A stretch of DNA of 64,000 nt from Bryocella elongata (GTDB lineage Bacteria; Acidobacteriota; Terriglobia; Terriglobales; Acidobacteriaceae). Every line of letters begins with the position of its first letter. Positions within the stretch are counted from its first letter, which is position 1. Both the position numbers and the translations under genes were made by a program. Location: assembly GCF_900108185.1 (NCBI RefSeq), contig NZ_FNVA01000008.1, positions 186,001 to 250,000 on the forward strand, read 5' to 3'. Shown piece after piece: positions 24,907 through 32,999 of the stretch. The notes below the pieces were generated by a model. That model was not told the DNA's origin, ran no database searches, and saw only the letters and a list, made by a program, of their open reading frames with translations.

Positions 24907-25581
24907 TCAGAGGCCGAAGGCGGCGATTTCGGCGAGGAGGCTGCGGAAGGCGCGGCCACGGTGGCTCAGGGACCACTTCTTGTCGGCGGGGAGTTCTGCG
25001 GTGGTGAGGTATAGCGAGGGGATCAGGAAGAGGGGATCGTAGCCAAAGCCGTTGGTGCCGCGGGGCGCGTCGAGGATTTCGCCGTCGACGGCGCTGGTAG
25101 CGCGGAGGAGGACGTGGCCGTCGCGGGCGAGTGCGAGAGCGCAGACGAATTTTGCAGTGCGGGGGGTGTTGGCGGGGAGGGCGCGGAGGCGTTCGAGGAG
25201 GAGGGCGTTGTTGCGCTGGTCCTTGGAGAGGGGTGGTTCAGCGGAAGCCCACGTCTCAGAAGAGAGACGTGGGGCACCCGAATTGGTGGGAGCAAGATAG
25301 CCGGCGTCGTCGGCGTAGCGGGCGGAGCGGACTCCGGGTTCGCCGTGGAGGGCGTCGACTTCGAGGCCGGAGTCGTCGGCGAAGACGAAGAGGCCGGGAG
25401 CGGCGAGGGAGCAGGCGACGGCTTTAAGTTCGGCGTTGCCCATGAAGGTGGGCGCGTCTTCGACGGGCTCGGGGATGTCTTTGAGGCCAGGGAGGGGGAG
25501 GACGTCGATGCCGGCGGAAGAGGCTGACGTGGAGAACTCGCGGAGCTTGCCGGGGTTGGAGGTAGCAGCGTAGAGGATCAT
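24907..25581 (-). CDS. rdgB: dITP/XTP pyrophosphatase (RdgB/HAM1) with in-frame repeat insertion
   Basis: This encodes 224 residues, slightly longer than the usual 195-205. The enzyme hydrolyses non-canonical purine NTPs to monophosphates, keeping them out of DNA. Family signatures are ATSNPGKLREF (residues 5-15), FADDSGLEVDAL (66-77), GEPGVRSARYA (79-89), GTNGFGYDPLFLIP (near 175) and SHRGRAF (near 206). Between SARYADDAG and the conserved NNALLLERL is an insert of about 20 residues (APTNSGAPRLSSETWASAEP), encoded exactly by an R1 palindrome. The ATG at 25581 has GGAG upstream and lies 19 bp after the IclR gene, so the two are cotranscribed. Confidence 0.93.
   Translation of the reverse strand: MILYAATSNPGKLREFSTSASSAGIDVLPLPGLKDIPEPVEDAPTFMGNAELKAVACSLAAPGLFVFADDSGLEVDALHGEPGVRSARYADDAGYLAPTNSGAPRLSSETWASAEPPLSKDQRNNALLLERLRALPANTPRTAKFVCALALARDGHVLLRATSAVDGEILDAPRGTNGFGYDPLFLIPSLYLTTAELPADKKWSLSHRGRAFRSLLAEIAAFGL
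25248..25273. repeat. R1 palindrome inside rdgB
   Basis: CCCACGTCTC / GAGACGTGGG with loop agaaga, followed by GCACCCGAATT. It keeps the rdgB frame open and adds amino acids to the protein. Confidence 0.85.
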
Positions 25582-25600
25582 GCGGCGTTGACTCCGGAGC

Positions 25601-26443
25601 TCATGCGTGTCCACCTATGGCGCGGGTGATTTCAGCGGCAGCGTCGCGGGAAAGGTCGATGACTTTGGCGAGCGGGGTAGCGGCGTCCTTCTGCTGGATG
25701 TAGGGAATGGTCAGAGCACCGATCGCGGAGTTTCGGCTGTCGAGGACGGGGAAGCTGATGTTGACGACACCTTTGACCTGGTAGCTGTCGCGCTTTTCGA
25801 AGCCAGCCTTGCGAATGCGCGTGAGGTGCTGGGCGAGGTCGCGCGGCGGTTTGCTGCCGGTCTGGCGGGTCCACTCGGCAAGGGTGCGCTGGAGGGCAGC
25901 CTGCTCCATGTGGGCGAGGATGACGTAGCCGGATGCGGCCTCCATGAGGTCGATGGCGGAGCCGGGTTTGACGTAGAAGCCGACGGGGGTGGGTGGGTTG
26001 ACCTGCGCGAGGATGACGACGCGGGCGTCTTCGACGACGCCAAGATGGCAGGACTGCTGTGCGTCGTGGGCGAGGCGCTCGATGACAGGAAGGGCGTCGG
26101 CGAGGAGACGCTCGGTGGGCGGATGCTCCTGCACGAGGCGAAATAGCTGGAGGGTGAGGGCGTAGCGTTCGCCATCGACGATGGCGATGTAGCCGCGGCG
26201 CTCGAGTGTGACGAGCATGCGGAAGATCTCGGAGATGGTGCGGTCGAGACGGCGGGCGATCTCGCTCTTGGTGAGGCCGTCGCGCTGTCGGGCGAGGAGC
26301 TCGAGGACGTCGAGCCCCTTTTCGAGGGCGGGTGTGGAGTAGTTGGTTCGGCCGTCGCTTGAGACGTCGTTGAGGTCGGGGGACGGGGCGTTGCTGGTGG
26401 CGGTGTTGCGTCTTGCGGTGGCCTTCGTACGGGCGGCTGACAT
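25601..26443 (-). CDS. IclR family transcriptional regulator
   Basis: This encodes 280 residues. After a Lys/Arg/Ala/Thr-rich start of about 35 residues, the winged helix covers ALEKGLDVLELLARQRDGLTKSEIARRLDRTISEIFRMLVTLERRGYI (41-88). The effector domain follows (HLGVVEDARVVILAQVNPPTPVGFYVKPGSAIDLMEAASGYVILA ... GVVNISFPVLD). IclR proteins sense small carboxylates or sugar acids. The ATG at 26443 (MSAARTKAT) is taken because more distant starts only add unrelated sequence. It is divergent from the aldose epimerase gene (169 bp), which it may control, and upstream of rdgB in the same transcript. Confidence 0.9.
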   Translation of the reverse strand: MSAARTKATARRNTATSNAPSPDLNDVSSDGRTNYSTPALEKGLDVLELLARQRDGLTKSEIARRLDRTISEIFRMLVTLERRGYIAIVDGERYALTLQLFRLVQEHPPTERLLADALPVIERLAHDAQQSCHLGVVEDARVVILAQVNPPTPVGFYVKPGSAIDLMEAASGYVILAHMEQAALQRTLAEWTRQTGSKPPRDLAQHLTRIRKAGFEKRDSYQVKGVVNISFPVLDSRNSAIGALTIPYIQQKDAATPLAKVIDLSRDAAAEITRAIGGHA

Positions 26444-26612
26444 CGTGGTATCAACGTACCGAAGCTGGGGCGGGAAGTACAGCGGTTTGGGACTGCCAGC
26501 GTCGCATGAGAGCAGGTATGATCCCGCTGGGAATACGATTACATCCGGACGGCAGCGAAAGGCGATGCGGCGGCCAGGGACGGATGAACCGGCACGGAGG
26601 ATGAAGGACGAG

Positions 26613-27713
26613 ATGACGAAGATTGGAACTCTGGCAGCGTTGGCGCTGCTGGCCGCAACCAGTGTGCATGCCGCCGTGACGTCGAAGGACTGGGGCACGG
26701 GCCCCGATGGCAAGGCCGTAGAGCTGTACACGGTGACCGATGGCGATTTGACGGTGACGATCACCAACTTCGGCGCGCACATTGTGAGCATCGAGGCACC
26801 GGACCGTGCAGGCAAGAAGGCCGACGTGGTGCTGGGCTACAAGGATTTGGATGGCTACCTCGCGGAGAAGAAGGCGTACCTGGGCGCGGTGGTGGGTCGC
26901 TATGGCAACCGGATCGCGAAGGGTGTATTCACGCTCGACGGAAAGACCTACCAGATCCCGACGAACAACAATGGCAACGCTCTGCATGGCGGAACGGTGG
27001 GCTTCGATCGCAAGGTGTGGAGCAGCAAGACGCTGGCGGACGGGGTGGAGCTGACCTACGTGAGCGCAGATGGCGAGATGGGGTTTCCGGGCACGTTGAC
27101 GGCACATGTGAAGTACACGCTGGAGGGCAGGAGCTTGCACATCGAGTACAGTGCGACGACGGACAAGGATACGGTTCTGAACCTGACGAACCACAGCTAC
27201 TTCAATCTTGGCGGCGAGGGTTCCGGCGATATTCTTGGCGAGAAGATCATGATCAACGCGGACCGGTATACGCCGGTGGACGCGGGGCTGATTCCAACGG
27301 GCAAGCTGCCTTCGGTGAAGGGCACGCCGTTCGATTTTCTGAAGCCGACAGCGATTGGAGCGCGCATTGAGGCGAATGACGAGCAGCTGAAGATTGCGGG
27401 TGGCTATGACCACAACTTTGTGCTGAATGGCGGCAAGGAGTTGCATGTTGCAGCGAAGGTCGAAGACCCGAAGAGCGGACGCACGCTGACGGTGACGACG
27501 ACGGAGCCGGGGGTGCAGTTCTACTCGGGCAACTTCCTGGATGGCAGCGCGACTGGGGTTGGCGGCAAGCCGTACGTGAAGCATGATGGGTTCTGCCTGG
27601 AGACGCAGCACTTTCCGGACTCGCCGAATCATCCTGCGTTTCCGTCGACGGAGCTGAAGCCGGGACAGGTGATGCGGTCGACCACGATCTTTACGTTTGG
27701 GGTGGCTAAGTGA
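26613..27713 (+). CDS. galM: exported aldose 1-epimerase
   Basis: This encodes 366 residues. The ATG at 26613 begins a signal peptide MTKIGTLAALALLAATSVHA, so this mutarotase is periplasmic; an ATG at 26601 is in frame but has no spacing from GGAGG. The enzyme interconverts alpha and beta anomers of aldoses. Conserved blocks are TITNFGAHIVSIEAPDR (47-63), VGRYGNRIAKGVF, NALHGGTVGFDRKVW, LNLTNHSYFNLGG with the catalytic His, DAGLIPTGKL, YDHNFVLN, and EPGVQFYSGNFLDG followed by FCLETQHFPDSPN with the catalytic Glu. It is monocistronic. A GATTACA-containing half operator at 26530-26543 lies upstream. Confidence 0.93.
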   Translation: MTKIGTLAALALLAATSVHAAVTSKDWGTGPDGKAVELYTVTDGDLTVTITNFGAHIVSIEAPDRAGKKADVVLGYKDLDGYLAEKKAYLGAVVGRYGNRIAKGVFTLDGKTYQIPTNNNGNALHGGTVGFDRKVWSSKTLADGVELTYVSADGEMGFPGTLTAHVKYTLEGRSLHIEYSATTDKDTVLNLTNHSYFNLGGEGSGDILGEKIMINADRYTPVDAGLIPTGKLPSVKGTPFDFLKPTAIGARIEANDEQLKIAGGYDHNFVLNGGKELHVAAKVEDPKSGRTLTVTTTEPGVQFYSGNFLDGSATGVGGKPYVKHDGFCLETQHFPDSPNHPAFPSTELKPGQVMRSTTIFTFGVAK

Positions 27714-27715
27714 CG

Positions 27716-27753
27716 GCTAGAGGCAGCGAATAGCGGAATAGCGAATAGCTAAG
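27716..27753. repeat. short degenerate repeat after galM
   Basis: Units agcgaatagcggaatagcg and aatagctaagag, resembling the sequence after the XerC-like gene at 6880-6905. Confidence 0.4.
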
Positions 27754-27826
27754 AGTAGGGCAGTGGGAGGGTCGGCGTTTGCCGGCCCTTCTTCTTGCGG
27801 TGAAGACGGTGTGGCAGGAAAGAGGA

Positions 27827-27855
27827 TTGACCCGGGAGTGTGCCATGTGTACTAT
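27827..27855 (+). promoter_or_regulatory. sigma70-type promoter of the GntR-ABC operon
   Basis: TTGACC (27827-27832), 17-bp spacer, TACTAT (27850-27855). The predicted start of transcription near 27862 is only about eight bases before the ATG, so the message would be nearly leaderless. Confidence 0.65.
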
Positions 27856-27872
27856 GCGTGCTAGTACACATG
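27844..27872. promoter_or_regulatory. YtrA/GntR-type operator
   Basis: Perfect 11-bp arms CATGTGTACTA / TAGTACACATG with a 7-bp spacer. The core GTACTA...TAGTAC is the type bound by YtrA-subfamily regulators. It covers the -10 box, the transcription start and the ATG of the regulator gene itself. Confidence 0.8.
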
Positions 27873-28268
27873 ATCCCATTTCGATTGACGGTGCAACCCG
27901 GGGTTCCTATCTACGAGCAGGCGGTCTATGCTGCGACGCGAGCGATTGTGGCGGGACAGATGCGGCAGGGTGATCCATTTCCCTCCGTGCGCGTGCTTTC
28001 GCGTGAACTGAAGATCAACCCGAATACGGCGCAGAAGGTGGTGGCGCAGCTGCTGAACGATGGGCTGCTGGAGTCTCGTCCCGGGATTGGCACCGTGGTG
28101 GCGAAGCGGCCGGGCTCGAGTTCGAGTGAGCGGGCGGCGTTGTTGAACCGCAGCATTGAAGAGCTCGTGGTGGAGGCGAAGCGGCTTTCGATTTCGCGGG
28201 ACGACGTGCTGGCGGCGATCGACAAGCACTGGCAGCGGTTGTCGAGCGTGGAGGGGACGTACCGATGA
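27870..28268 (+). CDS. GntR family regulator, YtrA subfamily
   Basis: This encodes 132 residues. The winged helix (PIYEQAVYAATRAIVAGQMRQGDPFPSVRVLSRELKINPNTAQKVVAQLLNDGLLESRPGIGTVVA, residues 13-78) is followed by only a short helical dimerisation tail (SERAALLNRSIEELVVEAKRLSISRDDVLAAIDKHW), the mark of YtrA regulators that control ABC transporter operons. A farther in-frame start at 27840 lies before the -10 box, so the ATG at 27870 is used; it has no Shine-Dalgarno. It overlaps the ABC ATPase gene (ATGA). It probably represses its own operon through the operator overlapping its start. Confidence 0.9.
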   Translation: MIPFRLTVQPGVPIYEQAVYAATRAIVAGQMRQGDPFPSVRVLSRELKINPNTAQKVVAQLLNDGLLESRPGIGTVVAKRPGSSSSERAALLNRSIEELVVEAKRLSISRDDVLAAIDKHWQRLSSVEGTYR

Positions 28269-29197
28269 CGGCACCTGCTGCGATTGAGGTACGGCAGCTT
28301 GCGAAGCGGTTCGGCGCGACGACGGTTCTGGCTCCGCTGGATCTGACAGTGCCGCGGGGAGCGATCTTTGCGTTGATCGGTCACAATGGCGCGGGCAAGA
28401 GCATGTTGATGAAGCTGCTGCTGAATATTGTGCAACCGAGCGAAGGCCATGCGAACGTGCTGGGGATGCCGACGAGCCAGCTGCGGGGCGAAGCGTTCAC
28501 GCGCATCGGGTACGTGTCGGAGAGCCAGGAGATGCCGGAGTGGATGACGGTGGGCGCGTTGATGGCGCACCTGCGACCGATGTATCCGCGATGGGACGAT
28601 GCGGGGCTGCTGGAGGAACTTGATCTGCCTGCGGAGCGGAAGATCAGGGAGCTTTCGCGCGGTATGAGGATGAAGGCCGCGCTGGCGAGCGTGCTGGCGT
28701 TCGGTCCTGAGCTGCTGCTGATGGATGAGCCGTTCTCCGGTCTGGACCCGGCGGTGCGCACGGAGCTGATTCAGGCGCTCCTGGACCGTACGCACACGGA
28801 GGACCCTGCGAGGGCGACGACCATTGTGATCTCTTCGCATGACCTGGACGAGATGGAGTCGTTTGCTACGCACGTGGGCTTCTTGCAGCGAGGCACGCTG
28901 CTGTTTGCGCAGCCGATCGATGCGTTGTTGACGCGCTGCCGGGAGGTGACGGTGACGTTTGAGGGCGACGTAGCCGCGAGCGTGCGGGCGAAGCTGCCGG
29001 AGGGTTGTGTTGCGGCGGAGTCCAGCGGGGCGATGCTGCGGTTCGTGGACCTGCGGGTGCATGTCGAGGACCATGAGGGCGCGATCCGCGCGCTGATGCC
29101 GGACGCGGTGCAGGTGCAGTCGGAGCCGATGAGCCTGCGGACGATCTTTCTGGCGCTCAACAAGGCTCCTCGCGCGGAAGAGAGAGGGCGCGCATGA
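28265..29197 (+). CDS. ABC transporter ATP-binding protein
   Basis: This encodes 310 residues. Walker A is GHNGAGKS (39-46) and the signature is LSRGM (130-134), a deviation from LSGGQ seen in other YtrB-like proteins. Walker B is LLLMDE (150-155) with D-loop SGLD, and the switch His is in ISSHDLDEME. The C-terminal 90 residues form an extra domain (VTVTFEGDVAASVRAKLPEGC...). Overlaps at both ends (ATGA on each side) place it in a three-gene GntR-ATPase-permease operon. Such exporters are often induced by cell-envelope-active compounds. Confidence 0.93.
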   Translation: MTAPAAIEVRQLAKRFGATTVLAPLDLTVPRGAIFALIGHNGAGKSMLMKLLLNIVQPSEGHANVLGMPTSQLRGEAFTRIGYVSESQEMPEWMTVGALMAHLRPMYPRWDDAGLLEELDLPAERKIRELSRGMRMKAALASVLAFGPELLLMDEPFSGLDPAVRTELIQALLDRTHTEDPARATTIVISSHDLDEMESFATHVGFLQRGTLLFAQPIDALLTRCREVTVTFEGDVAASVRAKLPEGCVAAESSGAMLRFVDLRVHVEDHEGAIRALMPDAVQVQSEPMSLRTIFLALNKAPRAEERGRA

Positions 29198-30657
29198 CGC
29201 AGCTCCGGTTGATCGTCTGGAAGGATGTGCGGCAGCTGTGGCCGCAGCTGAGCGCGTATGCGCTGCTGCTGGCGATGTATGGATGGGGGGTTCCGCAGAC
29301 GTGGCCGGGGAGCGCGTCGAACAGCTTTCTGGCGATCTTCGTGACGTTGCTGAAGTTGCTGCTGATCGCCTCGCAGTTTGTGCTGATCACGAGCGTTGTT
29401 CATGCAGACCGGCTGGTGGGAGAGGAGCAGTTCTGGATTACGCGGCCGTATGACTGGCGAACGCTGCTGGGAGCGAAGCTGCTGTTTGTGGTGGCGTGCG
29501 TGGAGCTGCCCCTGGTGCTGATGCAGGCGCGGCTGCTGGAGGCGGCAGGTCTGCATCCCTGGGCTGTGAAGATGCGCGTGGTGGTGTCGCTGCTAAGGTT
29601 CCTGCTGCTTCCTTGTCTGCCGATGATGTTGGTTGCCGCTGTAACCGAGACACTGGCGATGGCATTTGTGTTCCTGGCCGGGTTGCTGGTGGCGTTCGCG
29701 GGATTCGAGCAGTTTGCTCTGACTGGCACGTTGTCGCGGATGTCTCCGCCGTTTGAGGTGGTGGTGTATGGCGGGGTGTTCAGCGTGCTGGTGATGGCGA
29801 TGCTCGCTTACCAGTACGCGCGACGACGTACGATGCAGTGCCGCGTGGCGATGGTGGCGACGCTGGCGCTGCTGCTGGTGGTGAGCTTTGGCTACGACCG
29901 GCAAGGATTCGGTGCGCCCGTCGAGGAGCTGATACGGAGCCAATATGCAACGCCTGGCGGCGGCCTGCGTGCGGTGTTCGGGGGGCCGGTGCCGTATGAA
30001 GAGCGTGGGGAAGACCTGCAGTTTTTGCGGAACTTCGTCGAGGTGAAGTTGCCGATCCGATTGGAGGGGCTACCTGCGGATGCAAGGATCCATCGGCCGA
30101 ATGTGGCAGTGGCGTTCGAAGCGGGCGGCGTCCGCTATGCAGGGCCGTGGCAGAACGCGAGCGTGAGCGAGAGTGCGATTGGCTTTCCGCTGCCGAAGGA
30201 CATTTATGACCGCGTTGCGGGAACGGATTTGACGCTGCACCTTGAGCTGATCGCGGAGGAGCTGAATGTTAGCGAGATGAAGCAGGTGACGGTGGAGGAG
30301 CGGTTCGCAGGGCCAATGGGAGGCAACTGCATCCTGTCCCGTGGGAAGGTGGTTTGCCGCTTCGCGTACCAAGCGTGGACGCCGACCCATGTGGAAGCGG
30401 TGACGGGGTCGTTGGGATGCAATGTGGCGGGCAAGCCGATGCATGTGGGAGCGTGGCTGCTGGAGATACCGCAGGGGACCACGTATGACCCGGTGGTGAA
30501 CGAGACGTTATCGCTTGGCGGCCGGGTGTGCGCGGGGGATGCGCTTCGCTTCACGGAGTATGGTTCGCCGCAGAGGTTTCGCGTGGCGGTCGATGCTCCG
30601 GGCGTGAGGCTGAGTGATTACCGTGCGGTCGATGAGCCGGGCGGGGCGCGGCCCTGA
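29194..30657 (+). CDS. ABC-2 type permease-like membrane protein
   Basis: This encodes 487 residues. Residues 1-240 carry about six hydrophobic helices (LSAYALLLAMYGWGV, LAIFVTLLKLLLIASQFVLITSVV, LLFVVACVELPLVLMQA, MLVAAVTETLAMAFVFLAGLLVAFAGF, VVVYGGVFSVLVMAMLAYQY, VAMVATLALLLVVSFGY). The remaining 245 residues are soluble, beta-rich and probably extracytoplasmic, with four cysteines (NCILSRGKVVCRF, LGCNV, GRVCAGD). The start overlaps the ATPase stop. The large C-terminal domain is not a standard ABC-2 permease part and may bind a substrate. Confidence 0.8.
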   Translation: MTQLRLIVWKDVRQLWPQLSAYALLLAMYGWGVPQTWPGSASNSFLAIFVTLLKLLLIASQFVLITSVVHADRLVGEEQFWITRPYDWRTLLGAKLLFVVACVELPLVLMQARLLEAAGLHPWAVKMRVVVSLLRFLLLPCLPMMLVAAVTETLAMAFVFLAGLLVAFAGFEQFALTGTLSRMSPPFEVVVYGGVFSVLVMAMLAYQYARRRTMQCRVAMVATLALLLVVSFGYDRQGFGAPVEELIRSQYATPGGGLRAVFGGPVPYEERGEDLQFLRNFVEVKLPIRLEGLPADARIHRPNVAVAFEAGGVRYAGPWQNASVSESAIGFPLPKDIYDRVAGTDLTLHLELIAEELNVSEMKQVTVEERFAGPMGGNCILSRGKVVCRFAYQAWTPTHVEAVTGSLGCNVAGKPMHVGAWLLEIPQGTTYDPVVNETLSLGGRVCAGDALRFTEYGSPQRFRVAVDAPGVRLSDYRAVDEPGGARP

Positions 30658-30752
30658 TCTTTGAGGCCGCAGATTTGGTGTCGATCCTAAGACATTCCGG
30701 TAGCCACTCTCTTCGAAATATGGCTACCGGGTGTTGTGCTGGTCGAAGCGAG

Positions 30753-32852
30753 CTACCTGGTGCGGAACTCTTTGACGATGGCGGGGTCGGCGAGGGCCTT
30801 GATGAAGATGCCGCCGACGACGCTTCGTGCCTGGAAGCCGCGTTGTTTGCCGTCGTCGGTGTTGTACCAGTCGGTGGTGGGGACGCGGGAGGTTGTGGCG
30901 TCGGCCCAGACGATGAGGCGGTGGATGAGGTCTGCGGACTGGGCCTGGTCGCCGAGGGTTGCGGTCCATACCTCCCAGTCGAGCTTGGTGAAGTTCTTAC
31001 GCTCGTCGAGGGGAAGGCCGTAGATCTGCAACTTGGTGGAGTAAAAGGCCCAGTCCTTCTTCGCGACGGAGGCGGGAAAGAGGTGTAGGTCGAGTAAGTC
31101 GTCCCAGACGAGGTTGTATTTCTGGCTCCAGGTGTTTGGCTGGTCGAAGGCGAGACGGAAGTGGTCGCCGTCGTCGGCCATCTTCTGCCACTGGGCTGGC
31201 ATGGGCTGGACGATGTGCTGGAACTTCGCGGCGAGGTCGTTGTCGCCGACGCCGCGGGCGATCTGCACGAAGGCGCCGAGGGCTTCGATGGCCTTGATGG
31301 AGAGGTTGGTGTTGTGGGCGAGGTGGCCGGCGAAGTCATCGGTGCTTAGCTGGTTGTCCGGATCCAGGCCCTTGGCGGCGAGGAAGTCGGCCCAGCGGGT
31401 GAGCTGGGGCATGTACTTCTTCGCGAAGGCGTAGCTGCCCTGGGCGCGGCCTAACGCGTCGATCATGATGAGGAGGTTGCCGGACTCTTCGACCGGCATC
31501 TGGTTCTCTTCGTCCTTCTCGCCGCCGCCGTAGACCTGGCCGTTGGCTAGAGGATACGTGCCGAGGTCGTGCGGGGCGAAGGGGAACTTCCAGCGATCCA
31601 TCGCGGCGTAGCGCATGAGGGGTTCGAGCTGGGCTTCGAGCAGCGTGGGGTTGAAGAGCAGGAAGAAGGGCGACGAGGGGTAGGTGACGTCGACGGTGTC
31701 GATGCAGCCGTTGGAGTCGTTCTCCTTGGAGAAGAGCATGGGTGTGCCGTCGACGTCGGCGACGAGTTTGTGGGCGGCGATGGTCTGGCGGAAGACGAGA
31801 GAGGTGAGGTAGGCGTAATCGTCGCCACCGAGCCTGCGCATGGCGGCGGTCTCCTGCTGGTCGAAGGCGTCCGCTTTGGCTTCGAGCGAGGGCAGCTGGG
31901 TCTCGGCGAGGCCGAGCATGTCGGACTCGGTCATGCCGTTGCGCTGCCAGTACTCGCGGAGGCGGCGGCCGAGGTACTCGATGGCGAAGGTCTCGGTGTA
32001 GGCGGCAATGATGTGGCGCGTGACGGGCTGTGTGCCGACGGAGCCGAGGGGGATCTCGACGGCGAGATGGGCTGCGCTGCCGGAGGAGCTGCCGGCGGGT
32101 TTGGGCATGGAGAGCTCGTCGGCGTCGTCGAGATGGCCATTGGTGACGAACTGATGCAGAGCGTCGGAGGATAGCTCGGTGGAGGCCATGTTGCCGTCGG
32201 GGACTGCGAGGTGGAAGTAGCCCCAGTCAGCGCGGACGCGATCGCCAGAGCGATTGAGGTAGTTCTGGTCGCGTGAGCCGACGGAGAGCACCGTGAGGCC
32301 GTGGGTGTGGTTGCGGGACCAGGTGACCTGCTCGGAGGCGTCGTTGACGGCGATGACGGGATCGACGTCGAGGAGGAGCTGGACGTCGTGCTGCTTGCCG
32401 TCGGTGGCGACGGCCTGCCAGGTGAGGTAGGAGACGGGGCGGGAGAGGACGTCGAGGTCGCCGGGGAGCAGTGGCGTGAAGAAGCTGACGCGGAGCTCGA
32501 TGCCTGCGGCGGCGAAGCGATAGCGCGAGTGCAGCGGGGTGACCTCGAGTGAGACCTGCTGCATGGCGTCGTCGGCGGAGATCGCACGGCGACGCGTGCC
32601 GGGACCCATCCAGCGATAGACGTGGCCATCAATGCGCGCGAGGCCCGTCATTGGCTGCGGAGCTTCGGTCCAATGCTTCGTGACGGTGTCGGTGAGTTTG
32701 TCGCTCATAGACCAGACGCTGAAGAAAGGATCATTGGCGAAGAGGGGGACGGCTGGAGGACGGTGCGGCGCTGCCTGCTGCGCGAGGACAGGGCAAGCGA
32801 ACAGGAGGCAGGAGAGTACGAAAGGAGCGGCTTGGCACAGGCGACGCGTCAT
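30753..32852 (-). CDS. exported glutaminase-family protein (DUF5127/DUF4965/DUF1793)
   Basis: This encodes 699 residues. MTRRLCQAAPFVLSCLLFACPVLAQQ is a signal peptide. After it come PPAVPLFANDPFFSVWSMSDKLTD and HWTEAPQPMTGLARIDGHVYRWMG, the standard opening of GtaA-like proteins. The DUF4965 stretch (NGCIDTVDVTYPSSPFFLLFNPTLLEAQLEPLMRYA...FAPHDLGTYPLANGQ) and the DUF1793 helical toroid (GNLLIMIDALGRAQGSYAFAKKYMPQLTRWADFL...) follow. Fungal GtaA deamidates glutamine; bacterial members in glycan loci are of uncertain substrate and may be glycosidases. It is divergent from lacI across 147 bp containing a shared 14-bp operator, so it is a likely LacI target. Confidence 0.85.
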   Translation of the reverse strand: MTRRLCQAAPFVLSCLLFACPVLAQQAAPHRPPAVPLFANDPFFSVWSMSDKLTDTVTKHWTEAPQPMTGLARIDGHVYRWMGPGTRRRAISADDAMQQVSLEVTPLHSRYRFAAAGIELRVSFFTPLLPGDLDVLSRPVSYLTWQAVATDGKQHDVQLLLDVDPVIAVNDASEQVTWSRNHTHGLTVLSVGSRDQNYLNRSGDRVRADWGYFHLAVPDGNMASTELSSDALHQFVTNGHLDDADELSMPKPAGSSSGSAAHLAVEIPLGSVGTQPVTRHIIAAYTETFAIEYLGRRLREYWQRNGMTESDMLGLAETQLPSLEAKADAFDQQETAAMRRLGGDDYAYLTSLVFRQTIAAHKLVADVDGTPMLFSKENDSNGCIDTVDVTYPSSPFFLLFNPTLLEAQLEPLMRYAAMDRWKFPFAPHDLGTYPLANGQVYGGGEKDEENQMPVEESGNLLIMIDALGRAQGSYAFAKKYMPQLTRWADFLAAKGLDPDNQLSTDDFAGHLAHNTNLSIKAIEALGAFVQIARGVGDNDLAAKFQHIVQPMPAQWQKMADDGDHFRLAFDQPNTWSQKYNLVWDDLLDLHLFPASVAKKDWAFYSTKLQIYGLPLDERKNFTKLDWEVWTATLGDQAQSADLIHRLIVWADATTSRVPTTDWYNTDDGKQRGFQARSVVGGIFIKALADPAIVKEFRTR

Positions 32853-32871
32853 GACTTTTTGTCCCGGAAGT

Positions 32872-32885
32872 TGCAAAGGATTACA
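32872..32885. promoter_or_regulatory. LacI-type operator, glutaminase/lacI promoter
   Basis: TGCAAAGGATTACA (minus strand TGTAATCCTTTGCA), 20 bp upstream of the glutaminase ATG. Its TGTAAT could also serve as a -10 box. It matches the operators at 34042, 39295 and 39671. Confidence 0.6.
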
Positions 32886-32999
32886 TTTGTTGCTGGCGAA
32901 ACGGTGTCACAACGGTCGCCGCGTTGTCAATCAGTACAAATGGACTACCGGGGACTAGAACCCCTGTCCTTTCTAAGGGCTATACTCCCGAGAAGAAGC

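Noticed and set aside
32941-32975. tRNA-like 3' end (ggactaccggggactagaac on the plus strand)
   Set aside because: A T-arm-like stem is seen on the minus strand, but position 57 is not a purine, the outer T-stem pair fails, and no D-arm, anticodon arm or acceptor partner is present.
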